NCBI RefSeq assembly: GCF_000368925.1
Contig: NZ_KB849756.1
Span: 1,072,271-1,136,270 of the forward strand
Source of the DNA: Acinetobacter bereziniae LMG 1003 = CIP 70.12
GTDB lineage: Bacteria > Pseudomonadota > Gammaproteobacteria > Pseudomonadales > Moraxellaceae
Length of the DNA: 64,000 nucleotides
Direction of reading: 5' to 3'
The translations under genes were made by a program, and so were the position numbers. Under the pieces are notes generated by a model that saw only the letters and a list, made by a program, of their open reading frames with translations, ran no database searches and had not been told where the DNA came from. Each line of letters starts with the position of its first letter. Position 1 is the stretch's first letter. Shown here piece by piece: positions 37,543-44,948 of the stretch.

Positions 37543-38388
37543 TTAGTTAACGCTGGATTGAGTTCTGAATTGAACAGGGCTCAATCCTTTTAGTTTAATT
37601 TGTATTCTCTCATGATTATAGTAATGGATGTAGTCATGAATTTGTTGCTCTAAGACTTCAATGCTTTCTGGTTTCTCTAGATAAATCGTCTCTGATTTTA
37701 ATGTACCAAAGAAACTCTCCATCAAAGCATTGTCCCAACAATTCCCTTTTCTACTCATACTTTGCTTAATCTTATTCGCTTTAAGCGTACTCCTAAATTG
37801 GCTCATTTGATAATGCCAGCCTTGATCTGAATGAAGCATAAGCTTGTGTTTTCGTGAGTTTGGTAAATGACTTATGGCTTGATCAAGCATATCTTTAACA
37901 AGTTGAAATACTGGGCGTCTTGAAAGTGTATAGCTCACAATCTCATTGTTATAGCAGTCTAAAATCGGAGATAAATATAACTTCGTATCAGCAACTTTAA
38001 ATTCGGTTATATCTGTCAGCCAACGCTTATTGGGTCGCTTCGCTTCAAAGTTACGTTTGAGTTTATTTTTGACTATTTTATTGGATGTACCTTTGTAGGC
38101 ATTGTACTTTTTACGCCGAATCAATGAAATTAAACCAAAGCCTCTCATCAACCTAGCAATCAATTTATGGTTATGATGAAGACCTTGTTGCTTCAAGGCT
38201 AAAGTGATTCGTCTATAACCATATCTACCTTTATGCTGATCATAAATTTGGCAAATTCGTTGCTTGAGCTCTGCATATTTATCTACGGCATTTAGCTTGG
38301 CTTTATGATAGTAGAAACTACTCCTCGATAACTCAGCAATATCTAAAAGCAATGGCAAAGCAAACTCAGTACTCATCTGATCAATCAA
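37543..38388 (-). CDS. IS3-family transposase OrfB (DDE integrase domain)
   Basis: A 281-residue frame carrying the HTH_21 region (GRYGYRRITLALKQQG) and rve integrase core. The DDE triad is visible: Asp in WLTDITEF, Asp in HSDQGWHYQ, and Glu in NALMESFFGTLKSE. The separate start is a TTG at 38388. The real product is probably the OrfAB fusion made by -1 frameshifting, and the frame is open back to the slippery site without a stop. Overlaps orfA by 4 bp. Confidence 0.93.
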   Translation of the reverse strand: MIDQMSTEFALPLLLDIAELSRSSFYYHKAKLNAVDKYAELKQRICQIYDQHKGRYGYRRITLALKQQGLHHNHKLIARLMRGFGLISLIRRKKYNAYKGTSNKIVKNKLKRNFEAKRPNKRWLTDITEFKVADTKLYLSPILDCYNNEIVSYTLSRRPVFQLVKDMLDQAISHLPNSRKHKLMLHSDQGWHYQMSQFRSTLKANKIKQSMSRKGNCWDNALMESFFGTLKSETIYLEKPESIEVLEQQIHDYIHYYNHERIQIKLKGLSPVQFRTQSSVN

Positions 38389-38897
38389 CCTTGCTTGTTG
38401 TCCTTTTTGGGTGGATTCAGCAAGGCGTCGAGCTTTTTTAAGTAAGCATTCTCAGCGCGTAAATAGAGTAGTTCATGCTGAAGCTCAGCAGTTGTTTTTT
38501 CATGATCAGGTTTATCAACAATATATTTATGTTTATTTTTAGACATGGGTGCTCTTCCTTTAGACTTTGGTTCTAGTCCAAGCATACCATCGGTTTGATA
38601 GATTTTACGCCATACACTGATCAAACTCGGGGAAGAAATACCAAAACGAAGAGCTGTATCAGATAAACTTAATCGCTCATCCTGCATAGTTGTTAATACT
38701 TTATATTTAAATTCAGCTGTATAAATTGTCTTATTCTGTTTTGGTTTTATTGCATCAATTCCACCTAAGTTGAATTGAGCCAACCATTTAGAGACATCCT
38801 TATCACTAATCGAAAAATGCTTGGCTGTTGATAAACTAGAATGGCCTTGAGCATAATAAGCAATGACTGCTTGTTTAAACTTTAAATTGTATTTCAT
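38385..38897 (-). CDS. IS3-family OrfA (helix-turn-helix DNA-binding protein)
   Basis: A 170-residue protein with two HTH domains (FKQAVIAYYAQGHSSLSTAK and the second near residues 70-95). A C-terminal leucine-zipper-like helix (ETTAELQHELLYLRAENAYL) follows. The heptamer A-AAA-AAG at 38433-38439 lies in frame at codons 153-155 and leads by -1 shift into orfB, giving a fusion of about 450 residues. OrfA alone usually represses transposition (family knowledge). Confidence 0.92.
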   Translation of the reverse strand: MKYNLKFKQAVIAYYAQGHSSLSTAKHFSISDKDVSKWLAQFNLGGIDAIKPKQNKTIYTAEFKYKVLTTMQDERLSLSDTALRFGISSPSLISVWRKIYQTDGMLGLEPKSKGRAPMSKNKHKYIVDKPDHEKTTAELQHELLYLRAENAYLKKLDALLNPPKKDNKQG

Positions 38898-38971
38898 AAA
38901 AATACCCTATAAGTTGTGTCCAACTTATAGGGTTCAGTTCAATTAAGTGAGGTTTTTTATAAGAGGCATAG

Positions 38972-39748
38972 ATGACAATAAAAAAATTTTCTTCAGAAAT
39001 TATTGAACAACTAAAATGGTATGTTTATCGCTTAATTGATCCTCGTGATGGTCTAACCTTCTATGTTGGCAGAGGAAGAGGAAATCGTGTATTTGATCAT
39101 ATTAATGGATTAATAGAAGAACAATATGACGAATTTTTAAGTCTTAAAATGAAGCAAATTAGAGACATTAAATTAGCAAATCTTGACATAATTCATGTGA
39201 TACATAGACATGGTTTAGAAAACCAAGATATCGCTGCTCAAATTGAAGCTGCATTAATTGATGCTTATCCTGGGTTAACTAATATTGTTAATGGCGAAGG
39301 AAGCAACGAATATGGTATAGCTCATGTTCAGGAAATTATAAATATGTATAAAACTGAAACTGTTGATATTAAGCATAAAGCTTTAATTATTTCAGTAAAT
39401 AAAAGTTCTGCTGAGAGAGATGTTTATGATGCTGTTAGATTTGCATGGAGATTAAGTAAAACCGAAGCTGAAAATGCTGAAATTATTTTAGCAACTGTTC
39501 AGGGAATTATAAAAGGTGTTTTTACCGCTGAAAAATGGTTAGAAGCTACCGATGAAAATTTTCCAAATTTCAAGCTAATCGATGAAAACTCAGATGATAA
39601 ATCCAAAAGAAATAATAGATATGGTTTCATTGGAAAAGAAGCTTCACTTGAATTACAACAATATTATTTAGGTAAAAGAATTCCTGAAATCTATCGCAAA
39701 AAAGGCGCAAGTAATCCAGTAAAATATTCTTGGAAAGCTAAAAACTAA
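38972..39748 (+). CDS. GIY-YIG (LEM-3-like) domain protein
   Basis: A 258-residue protein. Residues about 14-110 form a GIY-YIG nuclease domain of the LEM-3-like type. YVYRLID stands for GIY and FYVGRGRGNRVFDH for YIG with the catalytic Arg. The conserved Glu is in AAQIEAALIDAYPG. A C-terminal part (about 130-250) has AWRLSKTEAENAEIILATVQGI, RYGFIG and YLGKRIPEIYRKKGASNP, which I cannot name but which looks like a second conserved domain. The start at ATG 38972 has AAGAGG upstream, overlapping the end of the gatB terminator. A DNA-cutting or repair role is possible but not shown. Confidence 0.78.
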   Translation: MTIKKFSSEIIEQLKWYVYRLIDPRDGLTFYVGRGRGNRVFDHINGLIEEQYDEFLSLKMKQIRDIKLANLDIIHVIHRHGLENQDIAAQIEAALIDAYPGLTNIVNGEGSNEYGIAHVQEIINMYKTETVDIKHKALIISVNKSSAERDVYDAVRFAWRLSKTEAENAEIILATVQGIIKGVFTAEKWLEATDENFPNFKLIDENSDDKSKRNNRYGFIGKEASLELQQYYLGKRIPEIYRKKGASNPVKYSWKAKN

Positions 39749-39836
39749 ACACTTTATTTATTAATTTTTTAATCATTATAAAAGTAAGATGTTGTCTTTT
39801 GGTAATCATTTATTCCTAAATAAACACCACCATTGC

Positions 39837-39922
39837 TGAACTGCACTCCAAAAGTTGAACACTTTTAGTCTAATTTTGGAGAGTGCTTTTAATGACCAAA
39901 TATTGACAAAAAATTTAATTTG
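39837..39922 (+). mobile_element. Relic end of another IS3-family element
   Basis: TGAACTGCACTCCAAAAG (39837 on) resembles an IS3-type terminal repeat and is distinct from the intact IS nearby. About 55 bp on, GGAGAGTGC is followed by ATGACCAAATAT, a typical OrfA start, which meets a stop after four codons. A one-base change there would restore an MTKYDKKF-like N-terminus. Only this end remains; the rest of the element is gone. Confidence 0.6.
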
Positions 39923-39933
39923 GGAAAATATGC

Positions 39934-40340
39934 TCAGCCAACAAAAACACTCGGTGAAACAACACTTATTTCAGCAAATTTATAATCTTTAATATTTCTC
40001 GTTACGATTTTGCGGCAACCAAAACTCAACGCAGAAAAATATTGAATTGCATCTTTAGAATCAGAAAACTTAGACACCAGCGCTTGAGAAATCCCAACAT
40101 GATCAACAGGGATGATCACCAAAAATTTTAAAAGTTGTTGAATAAAAAGACGAGCTTTTTCATCACCCCCAACTTACGCAAAATATAGTAGATATTGGCA
40201 ATACTTTTCGAAGAAACGCACCCTGTAAATTACCCTTTCTCACACAGCGTTAAAACAATTTGACTTGCATGAACAAAAGGCTGACGCGCTAAAGCCACAT
40301 CCAAAATCACATCAGAATCAATAAATATCCGCTCGCTCAT
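39934..40340 (-). pseudogene. PIN-domain toxin (VapC-like), broken
   Basis: From ATG 40340 the frame reads MSERIFIDSDVILDVALARQ, with the first PIN-domain Asp pair, and on to LTLCEKG. It then meets a stop (TAA), continues in phase (FTGCVSSKSIANIYYILRKLG), and then needs +1 base near a GGGGG run to enter DEKARLFIQQLLKFLVIIPV. The end, DAIQYFSALSFGCRKIVTRN, holds the second acidic site. One nonsense codon and one frameshift thus disable a once-normal toxin of about 135 residues. It overlaps the antitoxin stop by 4 bp (ATGA), the usual operon layout. The last part alone is open but has no start. Confidence 0.82.
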
Positions 40341-40587
40341 TTATGTTTTTCCATACAAGCTTCAGAAAGCAGTGTCTTATAATCCTGCCCTTGGTCTTGA
40401 TCGGCAAACATACCGATTAAGCTTCCAGTAATAGGTGCTTGAATATTACTGGAAGTTTCAGTGTGTGCTGAAATACGATCTAAATAAGCTTCAACCAAAC
40501 TCGAAACACTCTGCTCATGTTCCTGAGCATAAAGTTTCGCCCGTTCAATCACTTTTTATTTATAGATAAGGTCAATTTCGCTTGCAT
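40337..40587 (-). pseudogene. DUF6364-like antitoxin, frameshifted near its N-terminus
   Basis: The natural start is ATG 40587 with TGAGGT about 8 bp upstream, giving MQAKLTLSINKK before a stop. The rest (VIERAKLYAQEHEQSVSSLV on to the end) lies in another frame beginning at GTG 40552. One missing A in the A5 run at 40553-40557 explains the break. The joined sequence matches the DUF6364/ribbon-helix-helix antitoxin pattern, in which the N-terminal strand binds DNA. A GTG-started protein of 71 residues lacking this strand could still be made, but no ribosome-binding sequence favours it. Confidence 0.72.
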
Positions 40588-40845
40588 AAGATTTTACCTC
40601 ATGCGTATCATTTAATTAATCATACGTATTGGTTGAATTTTGACAATTAAATCTTAACCAATCTATAAAACAATTGATACGATCATAGGACTTATTTTTT
40701 TATTTCAGAAAGCAAAAATCTCTTGTAGTCAATGCGTTGAAAAGCTCATTCATTAAATGTAATTTCTAGATCAATAAAATCAATGCGATAAATCTATTGT
40801 TTAATCTTATAAAGCTTTCAATGCCATGCCTATATCTACTGCTGA

Positions 40846-41682
40846 TTATTTACTCTTAAACCAATAATCCCATTTCTCTTGATCAACGCCAAACTTTCCT
40901 TTCCACCATCTTGTAGGGTAATTCACATCATCATTTCTAATAGGGCGATGTACCCTTTCAGGATAAGTCACATATTGGTCTACATAGCCAAAATGTTCAT
41001 CATCATGCAAAATTCCAATCACACCAAAAATTTCTAAAAGCCCCAAACGCTCTTCATCATTTGATTTAACAGCTTGAGCAATACTCTTCTTCAATTGCGC
41101 TATTCTGTCATTGGGTTGTGCATGCTCAATAATTGATTTGAGTTGGTTGAGAATACTGAAATCTACCTCACTTGGTTTAACAACAGGAAGTCTAGGAAAC
41201 TGCTCTAAATCGAATAGAACTGAAATCAAATTCACTGTACAGCTTCCATGTTTGTATTTGAAATAATTCATCGTATTAAATTCAATCGGATCTTCAAATT
41301 CAAATCGATGTAGACCGCACACAGCACAGATTGTTGAATTCGGCTCTGGGCTAGATAGAAAATCATGTTCGATCAAACTTTTGCCAATACAAAAACTCGA
41401 TAAAAAGGAGCGATATTCTAATTGTCGGGTGCTAAGGCTATAGATAAATGCATTTACGACATCGTGCTTTTCAATATGATCCACTGCTTTTTTGATTCTT
41501 TTACAAATCTCGTTGTGGCTTATTGTCTCTGGTTCAAACATGACTGAATGACTTTTTGCGTATTCAAATTCATCATCCTTAATAAATTTCATATAACTGT
41601 CCCAATAAAACCAATTTTCTAAACATTCATCCTGTGAGTGCTTCATGGTTTTAAGTAAAATCTTGACTGCTTTCTTATCCAT
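40846..41682 (-). CDS. Hypothetical protein with a CxxC motif
   Basis: A 278-residue soluble protein with no recognised family. It has no signal peptide or membrane segment. A CAVCGLHRFEFEDP segment near residue 118 may bind metal. Helical, charged stretches follow, and the C-terminus is aromatic-rich (RWWKGKFGVDQEKWDYWF). The frame is long and clean in an AT-rich area, so it is very likely real. It lies in the accessory zone beside the broken toxin-antitoxin pair. The 258-bp gap to its left shows nothing recognisable. Confidence 0.72.
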   Translation of the reverse strand: MDKKAVKILLKTMKHSQDECLENWFYWDSYMKFIKDDEFEYAKSHSVMFEPETISHNEICKRIKKAVDHIEKHDVVNAFIYSLSTRQLEYRSFLSSFCIGKSLIEHDFLSSPEPNSTICAVCGLHRFEFEDPIEFNTMNYFKYKHGSCTVNLISVLFDLEQFPRLPVVKPSEVDFSILNQLKSIIEHAQPNDRIAQLKKSIAQAVKSNDEERLGLLEIFGVIGILHDDEHFGYVDQYVTYPERVHRPIRNDDVNYPTRWWKGKFGVDQEKWDYWFKSK

Positions 41683-41736
41683 AGGGCTGGGTCTATTGTT
41701 AAAAATTTTAATTTAATATTTGAAAAATGAAATGCT

Positions 41737-42231
41737 CTAGCCAGCTCTACGCTCAGGTTCATGTTGATGAATAAAAACTGTATATGTATCCGCTGGATGA
41801 ATCACTTGAGCATGATGCAAAGCATGGGCAATATTCCCCCGATGGTATGTGCCATGATTGATGATATGAAAAAGAATTTCTTCTATTGAAAGAGAGCCTG
41901 TTTTTTTATAGATAAATTGAAAATACACAATTTCAGCAAGTTGATCTGATTGAATATTTTCTACAAATTCAATCCACCATGCATGAGAATGTTCAATCCG
42001 TTGTTGTAACTCATCAAATGCAGGTAAAACTTCAGTATTGGTCTGTGTATGTAACGCTTTTTTATGTTCTAGTCGGGCTCGAAATAACTCTTCGACAATG
42101 ATCATATGATTGAATTGCTGCTTGGCAAATTGATAATCATCTAAATATTTTTCTTGATCGATCTGTGCAATGGCTTTGAATAAGCGTTGATCTGACCATT
42201 GTTTATAAAGAAACAGTTTTACAAAATCCAT
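41737..42231 (-). CDS. DinB/YfiT-like four-helix protein
   Basis: A 164-residue protein of the DinB superfamily, small four-helix bundles that often bind a metal through three His. Matching features are the opening FVKLFLYKQWSDQRLFKAI, a His-containing helix 2 (FNHMIIVEELFRAR) and the HIINHGTYHRGNIAH motif. Known members act as thiol-dependent transferases or isomerases. Which reaction occurs here cannot be told. It lies 54 bp before the 40846-41682 gene on the same strand. Confidence 0.82.
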   Translation of the reverse strand: MDFVKLFLYKQWSDQRLFKAIAQIDQEKYLDDYQFAKQQFNHMIIVEELFRARLEHKKALHTQTNTEVLPAFDELQQRIEHSHAWWIEFVENIQSDQLAEIVYFQFIYKKTGSLSIEEILFHIINHGTYHRGNIAHALHHAQVIHPADTYTVFIHQHEPERRAG

Positions 42232-42452
42232 TCCATTGACCTAGCGCATTCTTACAATTCAATCATCAAGATAGCATGTAAATAGTTTAAAAAACTAATC
42301 TTTCAATAAGGTTCAAGCAACTATCATTTACGGGCATAAAATCAGTTTAAGTTTAATTTTTTTGTGGATACCCCTCTACCCCCTTAATCATAAATAAGAA
42401 AGAGTCAGGGGTAGCATTACAGTTTTTAATTTATATAGGTAACAAAACGTAC

Positions 42453-42488
42453 TTTGCTAAAGATGCTTAGTTTGCTAAAGATGCTTAG
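42453..42488. repeat. Direct tandem duplication, 2 x 18 bp
   Basis: TTTGCTAAAGATGCTTAG occurs twice without a gap (42453-42470 and 42471-42488), ten bases after the end of the leftward gene at 42498. It probably arose by replication slippage. Confidence 0.9.
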
Positions 42489-42497
42489 AAAGATGAT

Positions 42498-43019
42498 TTA
42501 TTGACGAATCGTACCCAATTTATTCCAAATATCTGGAGTTAAAAATGTCATGACCAGTTTGTTTAAGTCGACATAGCGTAGTAAACCCTGTAACTGTTTC
42601 TTCACCTCAGGGTTTTTAACAATATCTTCTCCTGTACTACGCCCTAATTCTTGAAAACTATCACCAACAGCTTGTAAGCCTTCAGTTTGAATAACAGCTT
42701 TGGCTTGTGCAGAACACTGTTCAACAATAACACGTTGTAAAACCTGAGCGAATTTCTGATCAAGTTGGGTTCTTTGAGCATCACTGACATTACTTAATGC
42801 TTTTAAGTCAGGATGAGCTGATAAGGCGGCAAAAGTCCATTGCAATACAGTGGTCTTATCTGTAGCAGTTGTCGCTTTGACTAAACAATCGCTCAGTTGG
42901 TCGACTGTTGGTCCTGCAACAGCAAATTGTGTAGTTCCCATCAATGCGCTAGCGATCAACACAGTGCGTCCAAGTTTTGAGAACTGATTTGAAATAAGGG
43001 AAAGAGCTGGGCGTGACAT
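42498..43019 (-). CDS. Secreted protein of unknown function
   Basis: A 173-residue protein from ATG 43019 with a signal peptide (hydrophobic TVLIASALMGTTQFAVAG). The frame is open upstream to 43118. That longer form would put 33 residues before the signal peptide, so 43019 is preferred; GGAAA lies upstream. The mature part is helical, with two Cys (SDCLVK, EQCSAQ). No family is recognised. Confidence 0.65.
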   Translation of the reverse strand: MSRPALSLISNQFSKLGRTVLIASALMGTTQFAVAGPTVDQLSDCLVKATTATDKTTVLQWTFAALSAHPDLKALSNVSDAQRTQLDQKFAQVLQRVIVEQCSAQAKAVIQTEGLQAVGDSFQELGRSTGEDIVKNPEVKKQLQGLLRYVDLNKLVMTFLTPDIWNKLGTIRQ

Positions 43020-43293
43020 GGGAAAATTTCCAATTGAAGACTGATCCAGTTTTAACATAAATGATGAATCAGCACTTTTGTGACTCTGTAACTTGACCGA
43101 GTTCTCATTTTCAAACAAGACACTAAAGTTTTTCCCAGTCTACTGGTTCTTCTGTTCGTTTGTTGCTGAGTATTTTTTCGATACATGCTTTTCAATGTCT
43201 TTTTTTAGAAATTGATCATTATCTAAAAAAAATTGACATGAATGTGATTAGAATACACTGCAAACATCATGTGAAAATTAAAAACAAAACTTT

Positions 43294-43623
43294 ATGTCAA
43301 TGTTGTACATCACACTCTCAGGTATAGGTATTATTTTCTCGATTTGGCTGTACATGCTGATTTTTTGTAAGCATCCTCCAAGAATCAGCATAAGCAAACT
43401 CCAACAGTGCTGGCTATTGCATAAACACAAACCTTTTATAAGGATATTTGATTATATCTTTAAAAAGATCAGTGCAATGTTCAAATGGGTCTTTCGCATC
43501 TTAAAAAAACTAGGAAGCTTTATAAAAGAATTTATTGTTGAGGTTATTTTTCAACTGATCATTCGCTCAATCTTCAATCTCATCAAAGCAATATTTCATT
43601 TGCTTGCAAGAATCTTAGACTAA
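43294..43623 (+). CDS. Small basic membrane-associated protein, hypothetical
   Basis: A 109-residue frame with one clear transmembrane helix at the N-terminus (YITLSGIGIIFSIWLYMLIF). The remainder is amphipathic, rich in Ile, Phe, Lys and Arg (repeated FKKISAMFKWVFRILKKLG-like stretches). Such a composition suggests membrane binding or a toxin-like peptide, but this is inference. There is no ribosome-binding site of note, and no family is recognised. Confidence 0.5.
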   Translation: MSMLYITLSGIGIIFSIWLYMLIFCKHPPRISISKLQQCWLLHKHKPFIRIFDYIFKKISAMFKWVFRILKKLGSFIKEFIVEVIFQLIIRSIFNLIKAIFHLLARILD

Positions 43624-43669
43624 TTGAGGTTTGAATCAATGCCACTGAGCTACCAAGACCAAGTCATTA

Positions 43670-44686
43670 TCACTTCATTTGTTTTAACATATGTTTCGCA
43701 ACAGCATGATTTTGGTTGGTGGATAAATTCTGCAAAATCCGTTTAGCTCGATCTTGCGGATTAGAGAACCGTTGACTATAACTCGGTACATTGGTTAAAC
43801 ATCTTGCCACCAAAACACCTGATTCTGCATAGACATTGATTCCACTTGCTCCATGTAAACGCCCATAATTATAGGCGCGTTCAGCATTATTACAGGCATT
43901 AATCTGATTTTGTCCACGTCCTAAATCTTTACGTGCAGCGCTATATAATTGCATTTGCTGTGCTTGTGGTGTGGTCACTACTTTTTCAGTTTGCGGTTTT
44001 TCTTTCACTTCCTCCACAATCTGCGTAACTGGTTTCTTTTCCTCGATCGGTTTTATAGGAGAAGTTTTCACGGCAATATTTACAGGTGTATTTTTTGAAT
44101 TATTGGCTTTTATTTCAGTACTTTTAGCAGGATGATTTTTTGCTTTCTTTTCTTGCTGGGTATTTGTGACATTGGATTTAGTGTTATACAGTTTTTTTAA
44201 TTCATCCAGAGATATAATTTTGGTTTGCAAGATAACAGCACGGGTTTCACTCTGCTCTAGCTTTCGTTCAGATAACGGTTCAATTGAAACATACCACTGT
44301 TGACCATTCGTTTCGACACAGTGATATGCACCAATCCCTTGCTTTACACTGCTGTAGGTATTCAATAATTTCTTTGTCCATACATCTTTGACCAGATTCA
44401 TCGTACTGGTTTGAACTTGGCTAAAACGCCCACCTTTAGCAACACAATAACTGTTTAAATAAGTTTTCGGTGTCAATGACTGCACCGTTTGATGACCTTG
44501 TTTAGGTCCCCAATCATAAACATATTCTTTAGATGACCTTTGATTATCATTGATATTTTTCTTATCAATCATTTCTTGCGGAGACGCATATTGTTTAAAT
44601 GTATCAGATGTTGAAGTATTAATGCTTGTACAAGCCTGTAGTAAACAACCAGCCCCAGCAAACCACAAGAATGCTTTTAAATTCAC
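43670..44686 (-). CDS. Lipoprotein of unknown function
   Basis: A 338-residue protein with a lipoprotein signal peptide and lipobox LLQAC (Cys about residue 19). A low-complexity Lys/Thr/Pro/Val stretch (about 170-235) separates an N-terminal domain from a C-terminal region. That end reads RKDLGRGQNQINACNNAERAY and GINVYAESGVLVARC. The linker suggests an envelope-spanning lipoprotein. No family is recognised. Confidence 0.72.
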   Translation of the reverse strand: MNLKAFLWFAGAGCLLQACTSINTSTSDTFKQYASPQEMIDKKNINDNQRSSKEYVYDWGPKQGHQTVQSLTPKTYLNSYCVAKGGRFSQVQTSTMNLVKDVWTKKLLNTYSSVKQGIGAYHCVETNGQQWYVSIEPLSERKLEQSETRAVILQTKIISLDELKKLYNTKSNVTNTQQEKKAKNHPAKSTEIKANNSKNTPVNIAVKTSPIKPIEEKKPVTQIVEEVKEKPQTEKVVTTPQAQQMQLYSAARKDLGRGQNQINACNNAERAYNYGRLHGASGINVYAESGVLVARCLTNVPSYSQRFSNPQDRAKRILQNLSTNQNHAVAKHMLKQMK

Positions 44687-44903
44687 CGAACATTTCTCAA
44701 TTGTATTTTTTTAACAAAATAGCGTAATCAATCCAAAATAACAAACTTATTCTATTGAATTTATTCACTATTTATCTGAATAAAATGATAAAAAAATCAC
44801 AAAAAAATGAATTAGGGATAATCAATTAATTTAAAGTCAGAAAAGCTCTACCTAAACAGCCATTTTCAAAAGCACTATTGAGTAAACGGTAGCGACAAGA
44901 ATG

Positions 44904-44943
44904 AAAAACCTGCCAAACCATCAACAGACTTGGCAGGTTTTTT
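44904..44943 (-). terminator. Terminator of the M13 peptidase gene
   Basis: AAAAACCTGCCA and TGGCAGGTTTTT form a 12-bp perfect stem around a 16-nt loop, with an A-run giving the leftward U-tract. It begins 5 bp past the peptidase stop. Confidence 0.85.
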
Positions 44944-44948
44944 TGGTA

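Larger units (their letters stand above)
37516..38941 (-). mobile_element. IS3-family (IS150-like) insertion sequence, about 1426 bp, complete
   Basis: The ends TGGACTGAACCCCAAATC (left) and TGAACTGAACCCTATAAG (right, reversed) begin inverted repeats of about 26 bp matching at roughly 20 positions, including a shared TTGGACA. The TG...CA ends and a 4-bp ATTA flanking duplication (37512-37515 and 38942-38945) fit IS3-family transposition. Two overlapping genes orfA and orfB are intact, with an A-AAA-AAG slippery heptamer. Intact frames and a clean target duplication suggest a recent arrival. The subgroup is inferred from end sequence and orfA layout; the IS name needs a database. Confidence 0.92.
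37496..38962 (+). terminator. gatB terminator split by an insertion sequence
   Basis: TTATAAAAAACCTCAC (37496-37511) and GTGAGGTTTTTTATAA (38947-38962) are perfect 16-bp reverse complements. Without the inserted DNA and one target copy they would enclose a 5-nt loop ATTAA, a classic terminator with a T-run, 28 bp after the gatB stop. The insertion sequence occupies the loop. Confidence 0.88.

Noticed and set aside
39934..40122. Short open frame taken as a small gene
   Set aside because: It is the C-terminal third of the broken PIN toxin and has no start or ribosome-binding site.
38972..43623. The accessory zone read as a new defence island
   Set aside because: A nuclease-like protein, a dead toxin-antitoxin pair and unknown proteins lie near each other. 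There is no operon structure joining them, no known defence core gene and mixed strands, so a system is not supported.
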